DNA of 64,000 bases from the NCBI GenBank assembly GCA_900696495.1, contig CAADGI010000008.1, positions 1 through 64,000 on the forward strand, read 5' to 3'. Below the pieces are notes generated by a model that was given only the letters and a program-made list of their open reading frames with translations, made no database searches and was not told the DNA's origin. The translations under genes were made by a program, and so were the position numbers. Below are positions 8,145 through 16,264 of this stretch, piece by piece (the stretch's first letter is position 1; each line of letters starts with the position of its first letter). The stretch comes from an uncultured Alphaproteobacteria bacterium. Its GTDB lineage: Bacteria; Pseudomonadota; Alphaproteobacteria; Micavibrionales; Micavibrionaceae.

Positions 8145-8472
8145 AGAGTTCGCTCCTAATGGGTGCCTGAGTTACTTATAAATCCGTATAAATTAGACTT
8201 TTAAAGACCAGAATACGGAATGTAAAGACAAGTTATTCATTTTGCACCACATTTTTTGAAAAAAGTGTGGATTTCTAAGGGTTTCGGGTTTTGGGGCCTT
8301 TTCCCCCGGGGGCGGGCTCAGGATAATGCGGCGTTAATAGTGATTAATTCTTGACTTCCCAAGGGAAAAAAGCCAAATCTTCCCCCGCTTTTAAAAACAA
8401 GAAAATACTTCTCTCTTCCCGCGGGCGCCCGCCTGCCGTGAAGGCGGTATTACAACTCAGGAGTTCTACTCG
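8145..8472. promoter_or_regulatory. Divergent intergenic region with a 10-bp palindrome
   Basis: This 328-nt spacer separates the OmpA gene (leftward) from the DJ-1/PfpI gene (rightward). It holds an inverted repeat at 8247-8270, CCACATTTTT pairing with AAAAGTGTGG (one wobble, 4-nt loop). TTGACT at about 8352 could be a -35 box but no matching -10 is evident. GC-rich palindromic stretches lie near 8305-8320 and 8423-8453. No coding region was seen. Confidence 0.4.
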
Positions 8473-9039
8473 ATGACCAAGGCACTTCTCGGCCAGAAAC
8501 TGGCTGTTCTCGTCGCAAACGGATTTTGTGAAAAAGACCTCACCGAAATACAGCGCGCGCTGCTGAAGACCGGCGCCAATGTCCGCATCATCGGCATGGA
8601 CCAGGGGCTTGTGAATAGCTGGAACGATAATGGCTGGGGCCTGAATTTCGCCGCCGACCAGATGCTGAGCGAAGCGCTCGGCGCCAATTTCTCGATGCTC
8701 GTCATTCCCGGCGGACAGCGCAGCGTCGACAAGTTGAAACTCACCGCGCATACGCGCCGCTTCATCGGCAGCTTCCTTGATGCGCGCAAGCCTGTCGTCG
8801 CGTTCGACCAGGCGGTTGAACTCGTCGCCTTCGCGCAGCGCATCGCGGGACGCACGGTTACGGGTCCGGATAATCTGAAAGAAGAAATCGTCGGCGCAGG
8901 CGGCACATGGGCGGAAGAGGCTTTTGTCATCGACGGCAACCTGATGACCGGCGGCGAAGCCACGGGCCCGCGCGTGGAATTTGTCGCCGAGGCGCTGGAG
9001 TTCCTTACGGACTCCGCTACAATGGACAAAGTGGCTTAA
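8473..9039 (+). CDS. DJ-1/PfpI family protein with nucleophile position altered
   Basis: The 188-residue product has the class I glutamine-amidotransferase-like fold of DJ-1/PfpI proteins: KLAVLVANGFCEKDLTEI at the first strand, SMLVIPGGQRSVDKLK, then the elbow KPVVAFDQAVELV. Family members with protease, glyoxalase or deglycase activity have cysteine at this elbow (AICHG); here the aligned residue is aspartate, so the classical nucleophile seems absent. It resembles the non-catalytic GATase-like domain of large catalases. AGGAG at 8459-8463 supports ATG 8473. Substrate and role are unknown. Confidence 0.8.
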   Translation: MTKALLGQKLAVLVANGFCEKDLTEIQRALLKTGANVRIIGMDQGLVNSWNDNGWGLNFAADQMLSEALGANFSMLVIPGGQRSVDKLKLTAHTRRFIGSFLDARKPVVAFDQAVELVAFAQRIAGRTVTGPDNLKEEIVGAGGTWAEEAFVIDGNLMTGGEATGPRVEFVAEALEFLTDSATMDKVA

Positions 9040-9066
9040 GAGCCGTTTAACTCAAGGGATTTCAAA

Positions 9067-10171
9067 ATGCGTGCCGAAACGCAGGCAGTTGTTACGGACA
9101 TCGAAGGTTCGCTGGCGCTGCTGAGGAGGCATCTTTGACTGGGACGCGGCGCTCAAGCGGCTCGAAGAGCTGACGTCTCTTTCTGAATCTCCCGATCTCT
9201 GGAACAGTCCGGAAAAAGCGCAGAAAATCATGCGCGAGAAAAACCGTCTCGCCGCGCAGATCGATGGCGTGCGCACCATCGAGCAGGGGCTCAGCGACAA
9301 TACCGGCCTGATCGAAATGGCCGAGGAAGAGGGCGACGAGGCCGTCATCAACGAGGCGCACAAGGCGCTGGAAAAAATCCGCGAAGAGGCGCGCAAGAGT
9401 CAGATCGAAAGCCTGCTTTCCGGGGAGGCGGATGGGAATGACGCGTATCTTCAAGTCAATGCAGGGGCGGGCGGCACCGAGGCGCAGGACTGGGCGCAGA
9501 TTTTACTCCGCATGTATACGCGCTGGGCGGGACAGCGGGGATTCAACGTTTCGTTGCTGGATGAAAGCCAGGGGGAAGAAGCCGGGCTCAAATCCGCAAC
9601 GGTCAAGATCGAGGGCGACCAGGCCTATGGCTGGCTGAAGACAGAGACGGGCGTGCACAGATTGGTGCGGATTTCCCCGGTCGATTCCAACGCGCGGCGG
9701 CACACGAGTTTCGCGTCGGTTTCGGTTTCTCCCGTCATCGATGACGAGGTCAAAATCGAGATCGAGGAAAAGGATTTGCGCATCGATACCTACCGCGCGC
9801 AAGGGGCGGGCGGGCAGCACGTCAACAAGACGGAATCGGCCGTCCGCATCACGCATATTCCAACCAATACGGTTGCCGCCAGCCAGAGCGGCCGGTCGCA
9901 GCACCAGAACCGGGCGGAAGCCTATGCCATGCTCCGCGCGAAGCTTTATGAGCTGGAAATGAACAAGCGCGAGGCGGAGAAGGCGGCCTTGCAGGGCGAG
10001 AAGACGGATATCGGCTGGGGCCACCAGATCAGGTCATACGTCCTGCAGCCCTACCAGATGATCAAGGATTTACGCACAGGTGTGGAAAACACCGATGCGC
10101 AGGCCGTGCTGGACGGGGATATCGACGAATTCCTCGAAGCGTCGCTGGCGCACAGGCTGGGCCACAAGTAA
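9067..10171 (+). CDS. prfB: Peptide chain release factor 2, programmed +1 frameshift
   Basis: Translation starts at ATG 9067, runs 23 codons to CTT 9133-9135, and meets in-frame TGA 9136-9138. Skipping T9136 moves to the +1 frame, which runs from GAC 9137 to 10171; the joined product has about 367 residues, close to the 365 of E. coli RF2. The peptidyl-hydrolysis motif is present in [19 protein letters not shown]. The codon-recognition motif, SPF in E. coli, reads SPV here ([15 protein letters not shown]). RF2 releases peptides at UGA and UAA and autoregulates through the frameshift; UGA is used as a stop in this window (for example phaA). The gene is complete, not a pseudogene. Confidence 0.96.
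9124..9139 (+). promoter_or_regulatory. prfB: prfB programmed frameshift signal
   Basis: AGGAGG (9125-9130 region, internal Shine-Dalgarno) is followed by a 3-nt spacer and the slippery CTT-TGA-C. Element order and spacing match the classical RF2 recoding site: low RF2 slows termination at TGA and favours the +1 shift. Confidence 0.95.
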
Positions 10172-10320
10172 ATTCCCGCTTCTATTTCCATATCCATAAT
10201 CTTAATGAATCGTTTACGGAATCTATTGTCTCCGTGGATAAAATGTGTGATTCTGTGGATAAGAGTCACTGCATCTTCCTCGAACCCTTCTTCTCGCCTG
10301 CCTCGATTCGGAGCATTGCC

Positions 10321-13300
10321 ATGAGCAAAAGATCCTTTTTGTATTCCGCAGCCATTATCGGCCTTGTCGGCGCCAGCGGCGTCGCGATCCAGCCAGCGCT
10401 GGCGCAGAAGGGCGTCGCGCTCCAGCCCTCGACGCAGTGGGCGGTCAACAAGGTCGAGACCAGCAGCGACGGCAACGGCTATTGCGCGGTGGCGCGGCGT
10501 TTCCGCCCGAACACGATTTTGACTTTCGCGCGCAACAGCGGCAACGAGGCATCGTTCGCGCTCGATTTCCAGCAGCCGCGATTCCGGCAGGCGCAGGGCA
10601 TGGAAGTGATGCTTGATCCCGGCGCGGGCCAGCAGCGCGCCTTCGAGGTGTTTCCTGTTTCAAACCAGGCTTTCGTCATTCGCCTCGGTCAGGACGACGA
10701 GTTTTTTGAAGCGCTGGGCAAGACCGGATTCCTGCGGGTGGCGTTCGGCGACAAGGCCTACCATTTCGACCTTTCGGATATAGATACCGGCCAGGCGAAG
10801 CTCGCCACCTGCGTCGCCAGCACCCTGGGTCCGGCAGCGGCCGATGATGAGTATTACCCGGCAGTGGATGAGGCGTCGGCGGCGGATTCATCTGAAGAGT
10901 CGGCCGAGGATAAGGAATTCCAGCGCGTGCGCCGCCAGCTGGCGAAACTGCAGAGCGACAACAGGCGCATGACCAGCGGAATCATTCAGGCAGAGCCCGT
11001 TTCCGAAACGGGGGGGCGCGAAATCAATTCCGACCAGCTTTCCGGGCGTCTGGCCATGCTGGAGCGGGAAAATAACGACCTGAAATCGAAGCTGCGCGAT
11101 ATCAAAAAGGGCGACAGGGAATCCTTACGCTCGAAGAAAGATATAGAGACGATTTCAAGGCTGGAGACCGAAAATCTGCAGCTGGCCGCGGCGCTGGAGA
11201 CGGCGCAGGCGGGAGACATCCAGGGCGAGGTGCTGCACGACCAGGTTACGGAGTTGCAGGCGCAGAACGAGCGGCTGCGCAATGGCGAGGTCAGCGTTGA
11301 CGCGTCGGGCGTCGATCCGAACGATATTTTGTCCCTGATCCAGGAAAACGAGCGGCTCAAGGAACAGCTGACGCTCAGAAGCGCCGATGCGGACCGGGGC
11401 GACACGCTGCGCTCGATCATCGATAATCTCGAGAAGGAAAACGAGGCGCTCAAGGCCGGCGCGACGGAAGAGAGCGAAAAGTTACGCGCCGAGAGCACGC
11501 AGCAGATTGAAAAGCTGCAGCAGGAAAACAAGCGCCTGCAATCCGCCGTCGAGGCGAGCCAGGTTACGGGCGATGCGGGTTTCATCGTCAAGGAGTTGAA
11601 GGGCAAGGTCGACACGCTTTCCGCCGATGTGAAGGAGAAAGAACGCAAGATCGTCGAGATGTCGAAGCTCACGACCGAGGTCGAGCTTTTGAAATCCACC
11701 AATGAAGAGCTGGAAAAGCAATTGATCGAGAGCGCCCTGCGCGCGCCGGTGCATGCGCGCGGCATCACGCACAAGATCGCGGCGCTCGAGACGCAGAACG
11801 ATTCACTGCTGCAGAAAATCCAGTCGGAATCGGAAGAGACCGCGGCCGCCGATGCTGAATCGATCGAAGCGCTGAAGGCCGAGAACGAGAAGCTCAAGCA
11901 AACCATCGCGGAAGGCCAGACTCTGGTCGAGGAAAATAAAAGACTTCAGGGCGACCTGGAAAATCTTCGCAAGGAAAATGAAGAGCTGAAAGCGAAAGCC
12001 GCCGCGCCGGGCGGAGGTGGGGATCTCGCCGCCGAACTGCAGAAGGCCAAAGACGATAATGAAACTTTGCGCACGCAGCTTCAGCAAAAAGAAAACGAGA
12101 TGCGCGAGCTGACGGCATTAAAAGAGGAAGTCGCGCAACTGCGCGCCGAGAACGAGCGCCTCCGCAACAACCCGCCGGTCGAAACGACGCACAGCCCGAT
12201 TCCCGGCGGCGCGCCGAACCCGGAAGTCGATTTGTTGACACGCGAAAATGAAACCTTGCGCCAGCAGATCGCGAACACAAATGTTGCCGCCAAGGACACG
12301 GAAATCGCCGAGCTGAAAGCCAAGCTGCAGGAGCAGGAGGCGAAAGCCGCCAGCGCCGACGAAGCGGTGAAGAAAGCCGAAGAAGCCGCCAAGGCCGCGA
12401 AAGACGAAGCGAAGGCCGCCAAGAAAAAAGCCGAAGAGCAAAAGGCCGCGCAGGCTAAAATCGACGCGGAAGCGAAAGCCGCCGCTGCCGTTACCGCCCC
12501 GGCGCCGGGCGAGGAGATTGTTTCCGCGACGCTACCGGCGGATGACCTGCTGGCCGCGCCCGATGGCGCCGCCGCCGTATCGCCGCCGCCTGCGCCGCCC
12601 AAAGGCGTCGAGATCAAGTCCCAGCCCTTCGGCAGTTCGGCGGAGATCGAGCAGGAGATGATCCGGCTTGAGAATAAACTGAGCGAGGCCAAGGCCAGCG
12701 GCGACCAGATGGCGATCCAGCAGGCCGCCCGCAATTACATGAATCTGAAGAGCAGGCTGTCGGCCTCGCAGGAGCTGGCGCATTCATCGGCCATGTCTGC
12801 GCCGGGCAGCGACCAGGCGCAGGACCTGCTGGCTTTTGACGGCAGCGCAAGCCCGCGGGTTGTAAATCCCCCGCAGGCCATGAACGAGGCCCAGATGCAG
12901 GAACAGGAGCTGAAGGTCAGCGCCTCGGAAGACCCGTTTGCCGATATTAACGTTCAGGACGATTTCCAGGGTTATGAATCGGTGCGCGGCGGGCAGGTGA
13001 AGGAACAGTCGGCCGAGCAGCAGCAAGTCGCCCGGAACATGCGTCCGGAAGGACAAGCCGCTCTGCAGCAGGCCCCGGCGCCGTCGAGCGCAGAGTGGGG
13101 ACAGGCGACAAGTGCGAGCGCTACGGCTTCGCACGGCGGCGTTTACCAGCCGGCCATGGGCGTGCCGCAGATCCTCGATGCCGCGGATGTTGTTTCGTCC
13201 CAGTCGGTTAATGTGGTTCCGTCGGCTTCGGGCAGCGACAAGGTTTCATATCAGTGGAAATCGAACAAGGTTTACGGCTCGGCGGTTCAGCAGCCGCTAA

Positions 13301-13590
13301 CCGATCCGTCGCGTTTCGATAGTAAAGTGCAGGAATACCTGGCCCAGACGAAAAAGCGCTGCGGCGAGGATTTTGCCGCCGTCGCGGATGGCAGCAGCAG
13401 CCGGAACGGCACGCGCATCGATACTTACGAGATCGCCTGCGTGGGCAAGGGCGTGAGTTCGTCGGCGTCGCTGATCTTCGTCAACAAGCAAGGCACCTTC
13501 ACGGTGCTGGCGCACGAGGCGCCCGCCGAGGAGCTTGAGAGTGCGATGGATATCCGCGACCGCCTCGTGAAGGCGATCGGCGGATCGTAA
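10321..13590 (+). CDS. Large exported coiled-coil protein, unknown function
   Basis: The product has 1,089 residues from ATG 10321 (CGGAG upstream). A signal peptide ends near ALAQ (about residue 27). A globular N-terminal region (about 28-165) has two cysteines (GYCAV and ATCVA) that could form a disulfide. About 175-760 is a long, charged coiled coil with recurrent ENERLR/ENEELK phrases, ending in an Ala/Lys-rich helix. A Pro/Ala/Gln-rich low-complexity part follows, then a compact C-terminal domain (about 1000-1089), again with two cysteines (KKRCGED and EIACVGK). It should be periplasmic or surface-exposed. The N-terminal domain is vaguely like IalB-type domains, which is too weak for a name. 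Confidence 0.8.
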   Translation: MSKRSFLYSAAIIGLVGASGVAIQPALAQKGVALQPSTQWAVNKVETSSDGNGYCAVARRFRPNTILTFARNSGNEASFALDFQQPRFRQAQGMEVMLDPGAGQQRAFEVFPVSNQAFVIRLGQDDEFFEALGKTGFLRVAFGDKAYHFDLSDIDTGQAKLATCVASTLGPAAADDEYYPAVDEASAADSSEESAEDKEFQRVRRQLAKLQSDNRRMTSGIIQAEPVSETGGREINSDQLSGRLAMLERENNDLKSKLRDIKKGDRESLRSKKDIETISRLETENLQLAAALETAQAGDIQGEVLHDQVTELQAQNERLRNGEVSVDASGVDPNDILSLIQENERLKEQLTLRSADADRGDTLRSIIDNLEKENEALKAGATEESEKLRAESTQQIEKLQQENKRLQSAVEASQVTGDAGFIVKELKGKVDTLSADVKEKERKIVEMSKLTTEVELLKSTNEELEKQLIESALRAPVHARGITHKIAALETQNDSLLQKIQSESEETAAADAESIEALKAENEKLKQTIAEGQTLVEENKRLQGDLENLRKENEELKAKAAAPGGGGDLAAELQKAKDDNETLRTQLQQKENEMRELTALKEEVAQLRAENERLRNNPPVETTHSPIPGGAPNPEVDLLTRENETLRQQIANTNVAAKDTEIAELKAKLQEQEAKAASADEAVKKAEEAAKAAKDEAKAAKKKAEEQKAAQAKIDAEAKAAAAVTAPAPGEEIVSATLPADDLLAAPDGAAAVSPPPAPPKGVEIKSQPFGSSAEIEQEMIRLENKLSEAKASGDQMAIQQAARNYMNLKSRLSASQELAHSSAMSAPGSDQAQDLLAFDGSASPRVVNPPQAMNEAQMQEQELKVSASEDPFADINVQDDFQGYESVRGGQVKEQSAEQQQVARNMRPEGQAALQQAPAPSSAEWGQATSASATASHGGVYQPAMGVPQILDAADVVSSQSVNVVPSASGSDKVSYQWKSNKVYGSAVQQPLTDPSRFDSKVQEYLAQTKKRCGEDFAAVADGSSSRNGTRIDTYEIACVGKGVSSSASLIFVNKQGTFTVLAHEAPAEELESAMDIRDRLVKAIGGS

Positions 13591-13592
13591 GA

Positions 13593-14684
13593 TTAGTGCA
13601 TATCGTTTGAAAGTGGGTTGGTTCTAATTTCAGCAGCCAATACCGGGTTTGGCGTTAAGGGCGCCCATAGATTTTTTGCGGAATCGTACCCCTCATATGT
13701 ATAGCTTTGGTCTTTAAACACGACCATTTTTTCTGCCAGCGCGCCCGTATCGCGATTAAACCACCAAGTTGTCGTAGCGCCATTTTCCAAAGCTGTAAAC
13801 ATAGTCCTTTGGCCGGTTTCATGATTAATTCTTTTTTCTCTAAGAATGATAATGCCTTCTTTTTCGAGAACAATGCGGACGTCTTGTAAAGCTTTTCCTT
13901 TTTTATCGCTTTGCATGGCGCGAGAAGTCACGTTTCCTGCAGCTTCTATTTTCGCTTTAGCGTCGTCTATATTAATAGACACGCCTTCTGCAAGTATGAA
14001 ACTCACGATGACATCATGCGCGGGTACGTAATAGGATTCTTCTTTTCCCGGTTCCATGCTTTTCGCCATGCAGTTTTTATGCGTTCCTTCCTTGAGCGTG
14101 CAGTAACCATCCATAACGTATTTATGCGCGTAGATTTTTACTGTTTTCGCATTCGGGTCACGGGATGCGGCAGAAGCAGCCATGGCTGAATCATTCATAT
14201 TTGGTGTTGCCAATGCTTTTGCCGGATTTTCTTCCCTTTGGGCGGTTGAAGCGAAGGCAGCCGCAGCTTTGGGAGCAAGGGGCGCTGCCGAAGCGGGCGT
14301 CATCATCTGGTTTTCGGAAGAAATTTTTGCAACCGCTTGATGTCCGGGGTGCGGAATGGCAGGTGAATGTTGCGGCGGCGTGGTTGCAGCTTCTGCAACA
14401 GGCGCATTTGTAACTTCAGGTTCAGCGAATGATGGAGTAATTCTCGCAGTTCCCGGTTCGGTTCTTTCTACAGCCGGGACAAAAGCCGGCAGGGTGGCAA
14501 GCTTGATGTTGTGAGGCTTTAAAACAACCGCCTTGTTTTGTCCTTGAGGGGAAGGGCCCGAATTCATCCCGAAGCCGATATCGCCGTCATGGCCGGGTTT
14601 GAACATTAAAACCAGACCGAGCGCTGTCATGCCCAGAAAGAGGGGTTTGTTCAGCCTGCTATCGTTTTGTTTTGTATCGCCCAT
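13593..14684 (-). CDS. Hypothetical protein with one N-terminal membrane segment
   Basis: The product has 363 residues. A short cytoplasmic start is followed by a membrane helix (LFLGMTALGLVLMF, about 15-28), a Pro/Ala-rich low-complexity linker to about 180, and a C-terminal domain (about 180-350) containing DGYCTLKEGTHKNC and TTTWWFNRDTGALAEKMVVF. This topology puts the C-terminal domain outside the cytoplasm. No family is recognised. Base composition is AT-richer than the neighbours. It converges on the coiled-coil gene with only 2 nt between the stops. GGAG lies just before the ATG. Confidence 0.65.
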   Translation of the reverse strand: MGDTKQNDSRLNKPLFLGMTALGLVLMFKPGHDGDIGFGMNSGPSPQGQNKAVVLKPHNIKLATLPAFVPAVERTEPGTARITPSFAEPEVTNAPVAEAATTPPQHSPAIPHPGHQAVAKISSENQMMTPASAAPLAPKAAAAFASTAQREENPAKALATPNMNDSAMAASAASRDPNAKTVKIYAHKYVMDGYCTLKEGTHKNCMAKSMEPGKEESYYVPAHDVIVSFILAEGVSINIDDAKAKIEAAGNVTSRAMQSDKKGKALQDVRIVLEKEGIIILREKRINHETGQRTMFTALENGATTTWWFNRDTGALAEKMVVFKDQSYTYEGYDSAKNLWAPLTPNPVLAAEIRTNPLSNDMH

Positions 14685-14832
14685 TTGAGATTCTCCTGTC
14701 TCTGTCGTTGAATGTGGGCGATATTACGACAAATTAAGGAAGTCTGTCCAGAAATATTTTTATGGTAAATAAAGCCCCGGCCGGGAATTAGTTTGAGGGC
14801 AGGGTGGTCATACCTAAAATCAGGGTCAGCAA

Positions 14833-15003
14833 TTATGGGCTGCAAAACGGCAGCGAGGAGACAGTCTTTTCAGCCCCAGTCTTTTGAGTGCGGCGCAGAA
14901 ACTCACATTCTGCTGCTTCTGCTATTTGACTGCCCGGTTCATAATTGGCCATGCGGCGTAACAGAACGCTTATTCTTTCAGCGTTTTCTTCTGAATTGCT
15001 CAT
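14833..15003 (-). CDS. Small hypothetical protein, 56 aa
   Basis: On the minus strand ATG at 15003-15001 follows GGGAG with 7-8 nt spacing and the frame ends with TAA at 14833-14835. The product (starting MSNSEENAERISVLLRRMAN) has a charged helical first half and two cysteines; no family is recognised. It lies upstream of, and on the same strand as, the 363-residue hypothetical gene. Support is the ribosome site and an unbroken frame only. Confidence 0.45.
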   Translation of the reverse strand: MSNSEENAERISVLLRRMANYEPGSQIAEAAECEFLRRTQKTGAEKTVSSLPFCSP

Positions 15004-15129
15004 TTTTATCTCCCGTTCAACTCACCTTATTTTAGGGTATTCTTATATAAATGCTTATGGCAATGCAAATCCGGAAGATATAAACAGATAAATGAGCGGC
15101 CTGATGGCCGCCCGGTTAAGGGGATTGCG

Positions 15130-15303
15130 CTATAAAATTACCGGTTTGAGCGTGCGGGGCAAAGGTTGGCCACCGTGATAATGCCCCTGCTGCAGGCGAG
15201 CGATAATCATTCGTTCGGCTCGGGCGGCAAGCTCCTCAGGGACGTCTTTTTGGGTAACTATATCCCAGAGTTCATTCAGGGTGAAAGGTCTCGATTCAGT
15301 CAT
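15130..15303 (-). CDS. Small hypothetical protein, 57 aa
   Basis: The frame runs from ATG at 15303-15301 to TAG at 15130-15132. The product begins MTESRPFTLNELWDIVTQKD and reads like a natural small helical protein (VPEELAARAERMIIARLQQG). No Shine-Dalgarno sequence is evident. It precedes the 56-residue ORF on the same strand by about 125 nt. No family is recognised. Confidence 0.4.
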   Translation of the reverse strand: MTESRPFTLNELWDIVTQKDVPEELAARAERMIIARLQQGHYHGGQPLPRTLKPVIL

Positions 15304-15407
15304 TGAGCATTGCGATATTGTTAAAGTCCTTCCCTTTACTCCTGTTCAAATGTTGAAATTCGATCCTGGCCCGTTTTCAGATCATGTCAACGTAGCTGAA
15401 AAGCATG

Positions 15408-15440
15408 AAAAAACGGGCCGATCATGGACCGGCCCGTTTC
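15408..15440 (-). terminator. Intrinsic terminator after phaR
   Basis: AAACGGGCCG at 15411-15420 pairs with CGGCCCGTTT at 15430-15439. On the minus strand the stem is followed by a run of six T residues, placing it as the terminator of phaR. Confidence 0.85.
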
Positions 15441-15455
15441 GTAATTTCCGGATCT

Positions 15456-16121
15456 TTATTCAGCCGCGAGGCGGTTCAGTTCCTGTTCCATCTCGCGGAT
15501 GGTCTTTTTCAGGTCCTTGATCTTCTCTTCCTTGGAGCCGTTTTCGCTCGCGGCGCCGCTGCCCATGGAGAAGGGGGTGAACATCTTCATGGTGCGCTCG
15601 AACATCGCCATGTTCTGGCGGTTCATTTCCTCGAGGGCCGGGGGGACGGTGGGGAACATGCCTTTCATGTTGGCCATGTTCGCCATCGGGTTCATATTGC
15701 TGGCCATGGTGTTCGCCATGGTCATGGGGTTCATGCCGCCGAAGCCCTGCATGGATTTGCTCATCTGCTCGCGCAGGCGCTCCTGGTTCTTAACGAACAG
15801 GTCGATGGTGGTTTCGAGGTAATTCGGGACGAAGGGCTGGACGCCGTCGCCGTAGAAGCCGATGAGCTTGCGCAGGAAGCCGGTGGGCAGCATGGTCTGG
15901 CCGCCGCTGGTTTCCTTTTCCGCGATGATCTGGGTGAGGACCGAGCGGGTGATATCGTCGCCGGTTTTGGCGTCATAGACGATGAAGTCATAGCCGTCCT
16001 TGACCATTTCACAGAGGTCGTCGAGCGTGACGTAGCTGCTGCGGCCGGTGTCGTATAAACGGCGGTTCGCGTATTTCTTGATGACGGTTGGTTCATCCTT
16101 GCCATGTTTTGTCCTGGCCAT
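15456..16121 (-). CDS. phaR: PhaR polyhydroxyalkanoate synthesis repressor
   Basis: The 221-residue product has the PHB/PHA accumulation regulator DNA-binding domain at its N-terminus (VIKKYANRRLYDTGRSSYVT, then the segment containing LTQIIAEKE), a middle PHB-binding domain (MLPTGFLRKLIGFYGDGVQP, NYLETTIDLFV), a Met/Asn-rich linker with repeated NPMA/NM units, and a helical C-terminus. PhaR binds nascent PHA granules and leaves its operators, derepressing phasin and synthesis genes. It diverges from the phaC-like gene, and symmetric TGC-containing repeats lie in the 143-nt spacer. A terminator follows at 15408-15440. Confidence 0.95.
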   Translation of the reverse strand: MARTKHGKDEPTVIKKYANRRLYDTGRSSYVTLDDLCEMVKDGYDFIVYDAKTGDDITRSVLTQIIAEKETSGGQTMLPTGFLRKLIGFYGDGVQPFVPNYLETTIDLFVKNQERLREQMSKSMQGFGGMNPMTMANTMASNMNPMANMANMKGMFPTVPPALEEMNRQNMAMFERTMKMFTPFSMGSGAASENGSKEEKIKDLKKTIREMEQELNRLAAE

Positions 16122-16136
16122 TTCGCACCTTCACAT

Positions 16137-16252
16137 AATTTTGCTGCAATGAAATATAAGGCCATTATGCACAAAAACAAGTTAATGAAAAGTTGTTTCT
16201 GGATTTTTTTGCATAATTAGAATAGATTACGCAGCATTGTGCAGCAAAATTT
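16137..16252. promoter_or_regulatory. Candidate PhaR operators between phaR and phaC
   Basis: Two nested inverted-repeat pairs occupy the divergent spacer. The outer arms are AATTTTGCTGCAATG (16137-16151) and CATTGTGCAGCAAAATTT (16235-16252). The inner arms are ATTATGCACAAAA (16164-16176) and TTTTTTTGCATAAT (16204-16217). Each carries a TGC/GCA core, one arm of each pair near each start codon. PhaR proteins of alphaproteobacteria are known to bind TGC-rich sites, so autoregulation plus control of phaC is a reasonable inference. Confidence 0.5.
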
Positions 16253-16264
16253 TTCCCGGGCGAC

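Noticed and set aside
7155-8159. Long plus-strand ORF of 334 codons
   Set aside because: It is antisense to the OmpA-family lipoprotein gene, which has a lipobox and OmpA domain; the plus-strand product has no recognisable features.
9067-9138. Early in-frame TGA suggesting prfB is a pseudogene
   Set aside because: AGGAGG, 3-nt spacer and CTTTGAC form the classical RF2 programmed +1 frameshift site, and the +1 frame encodes the rest of RF2.
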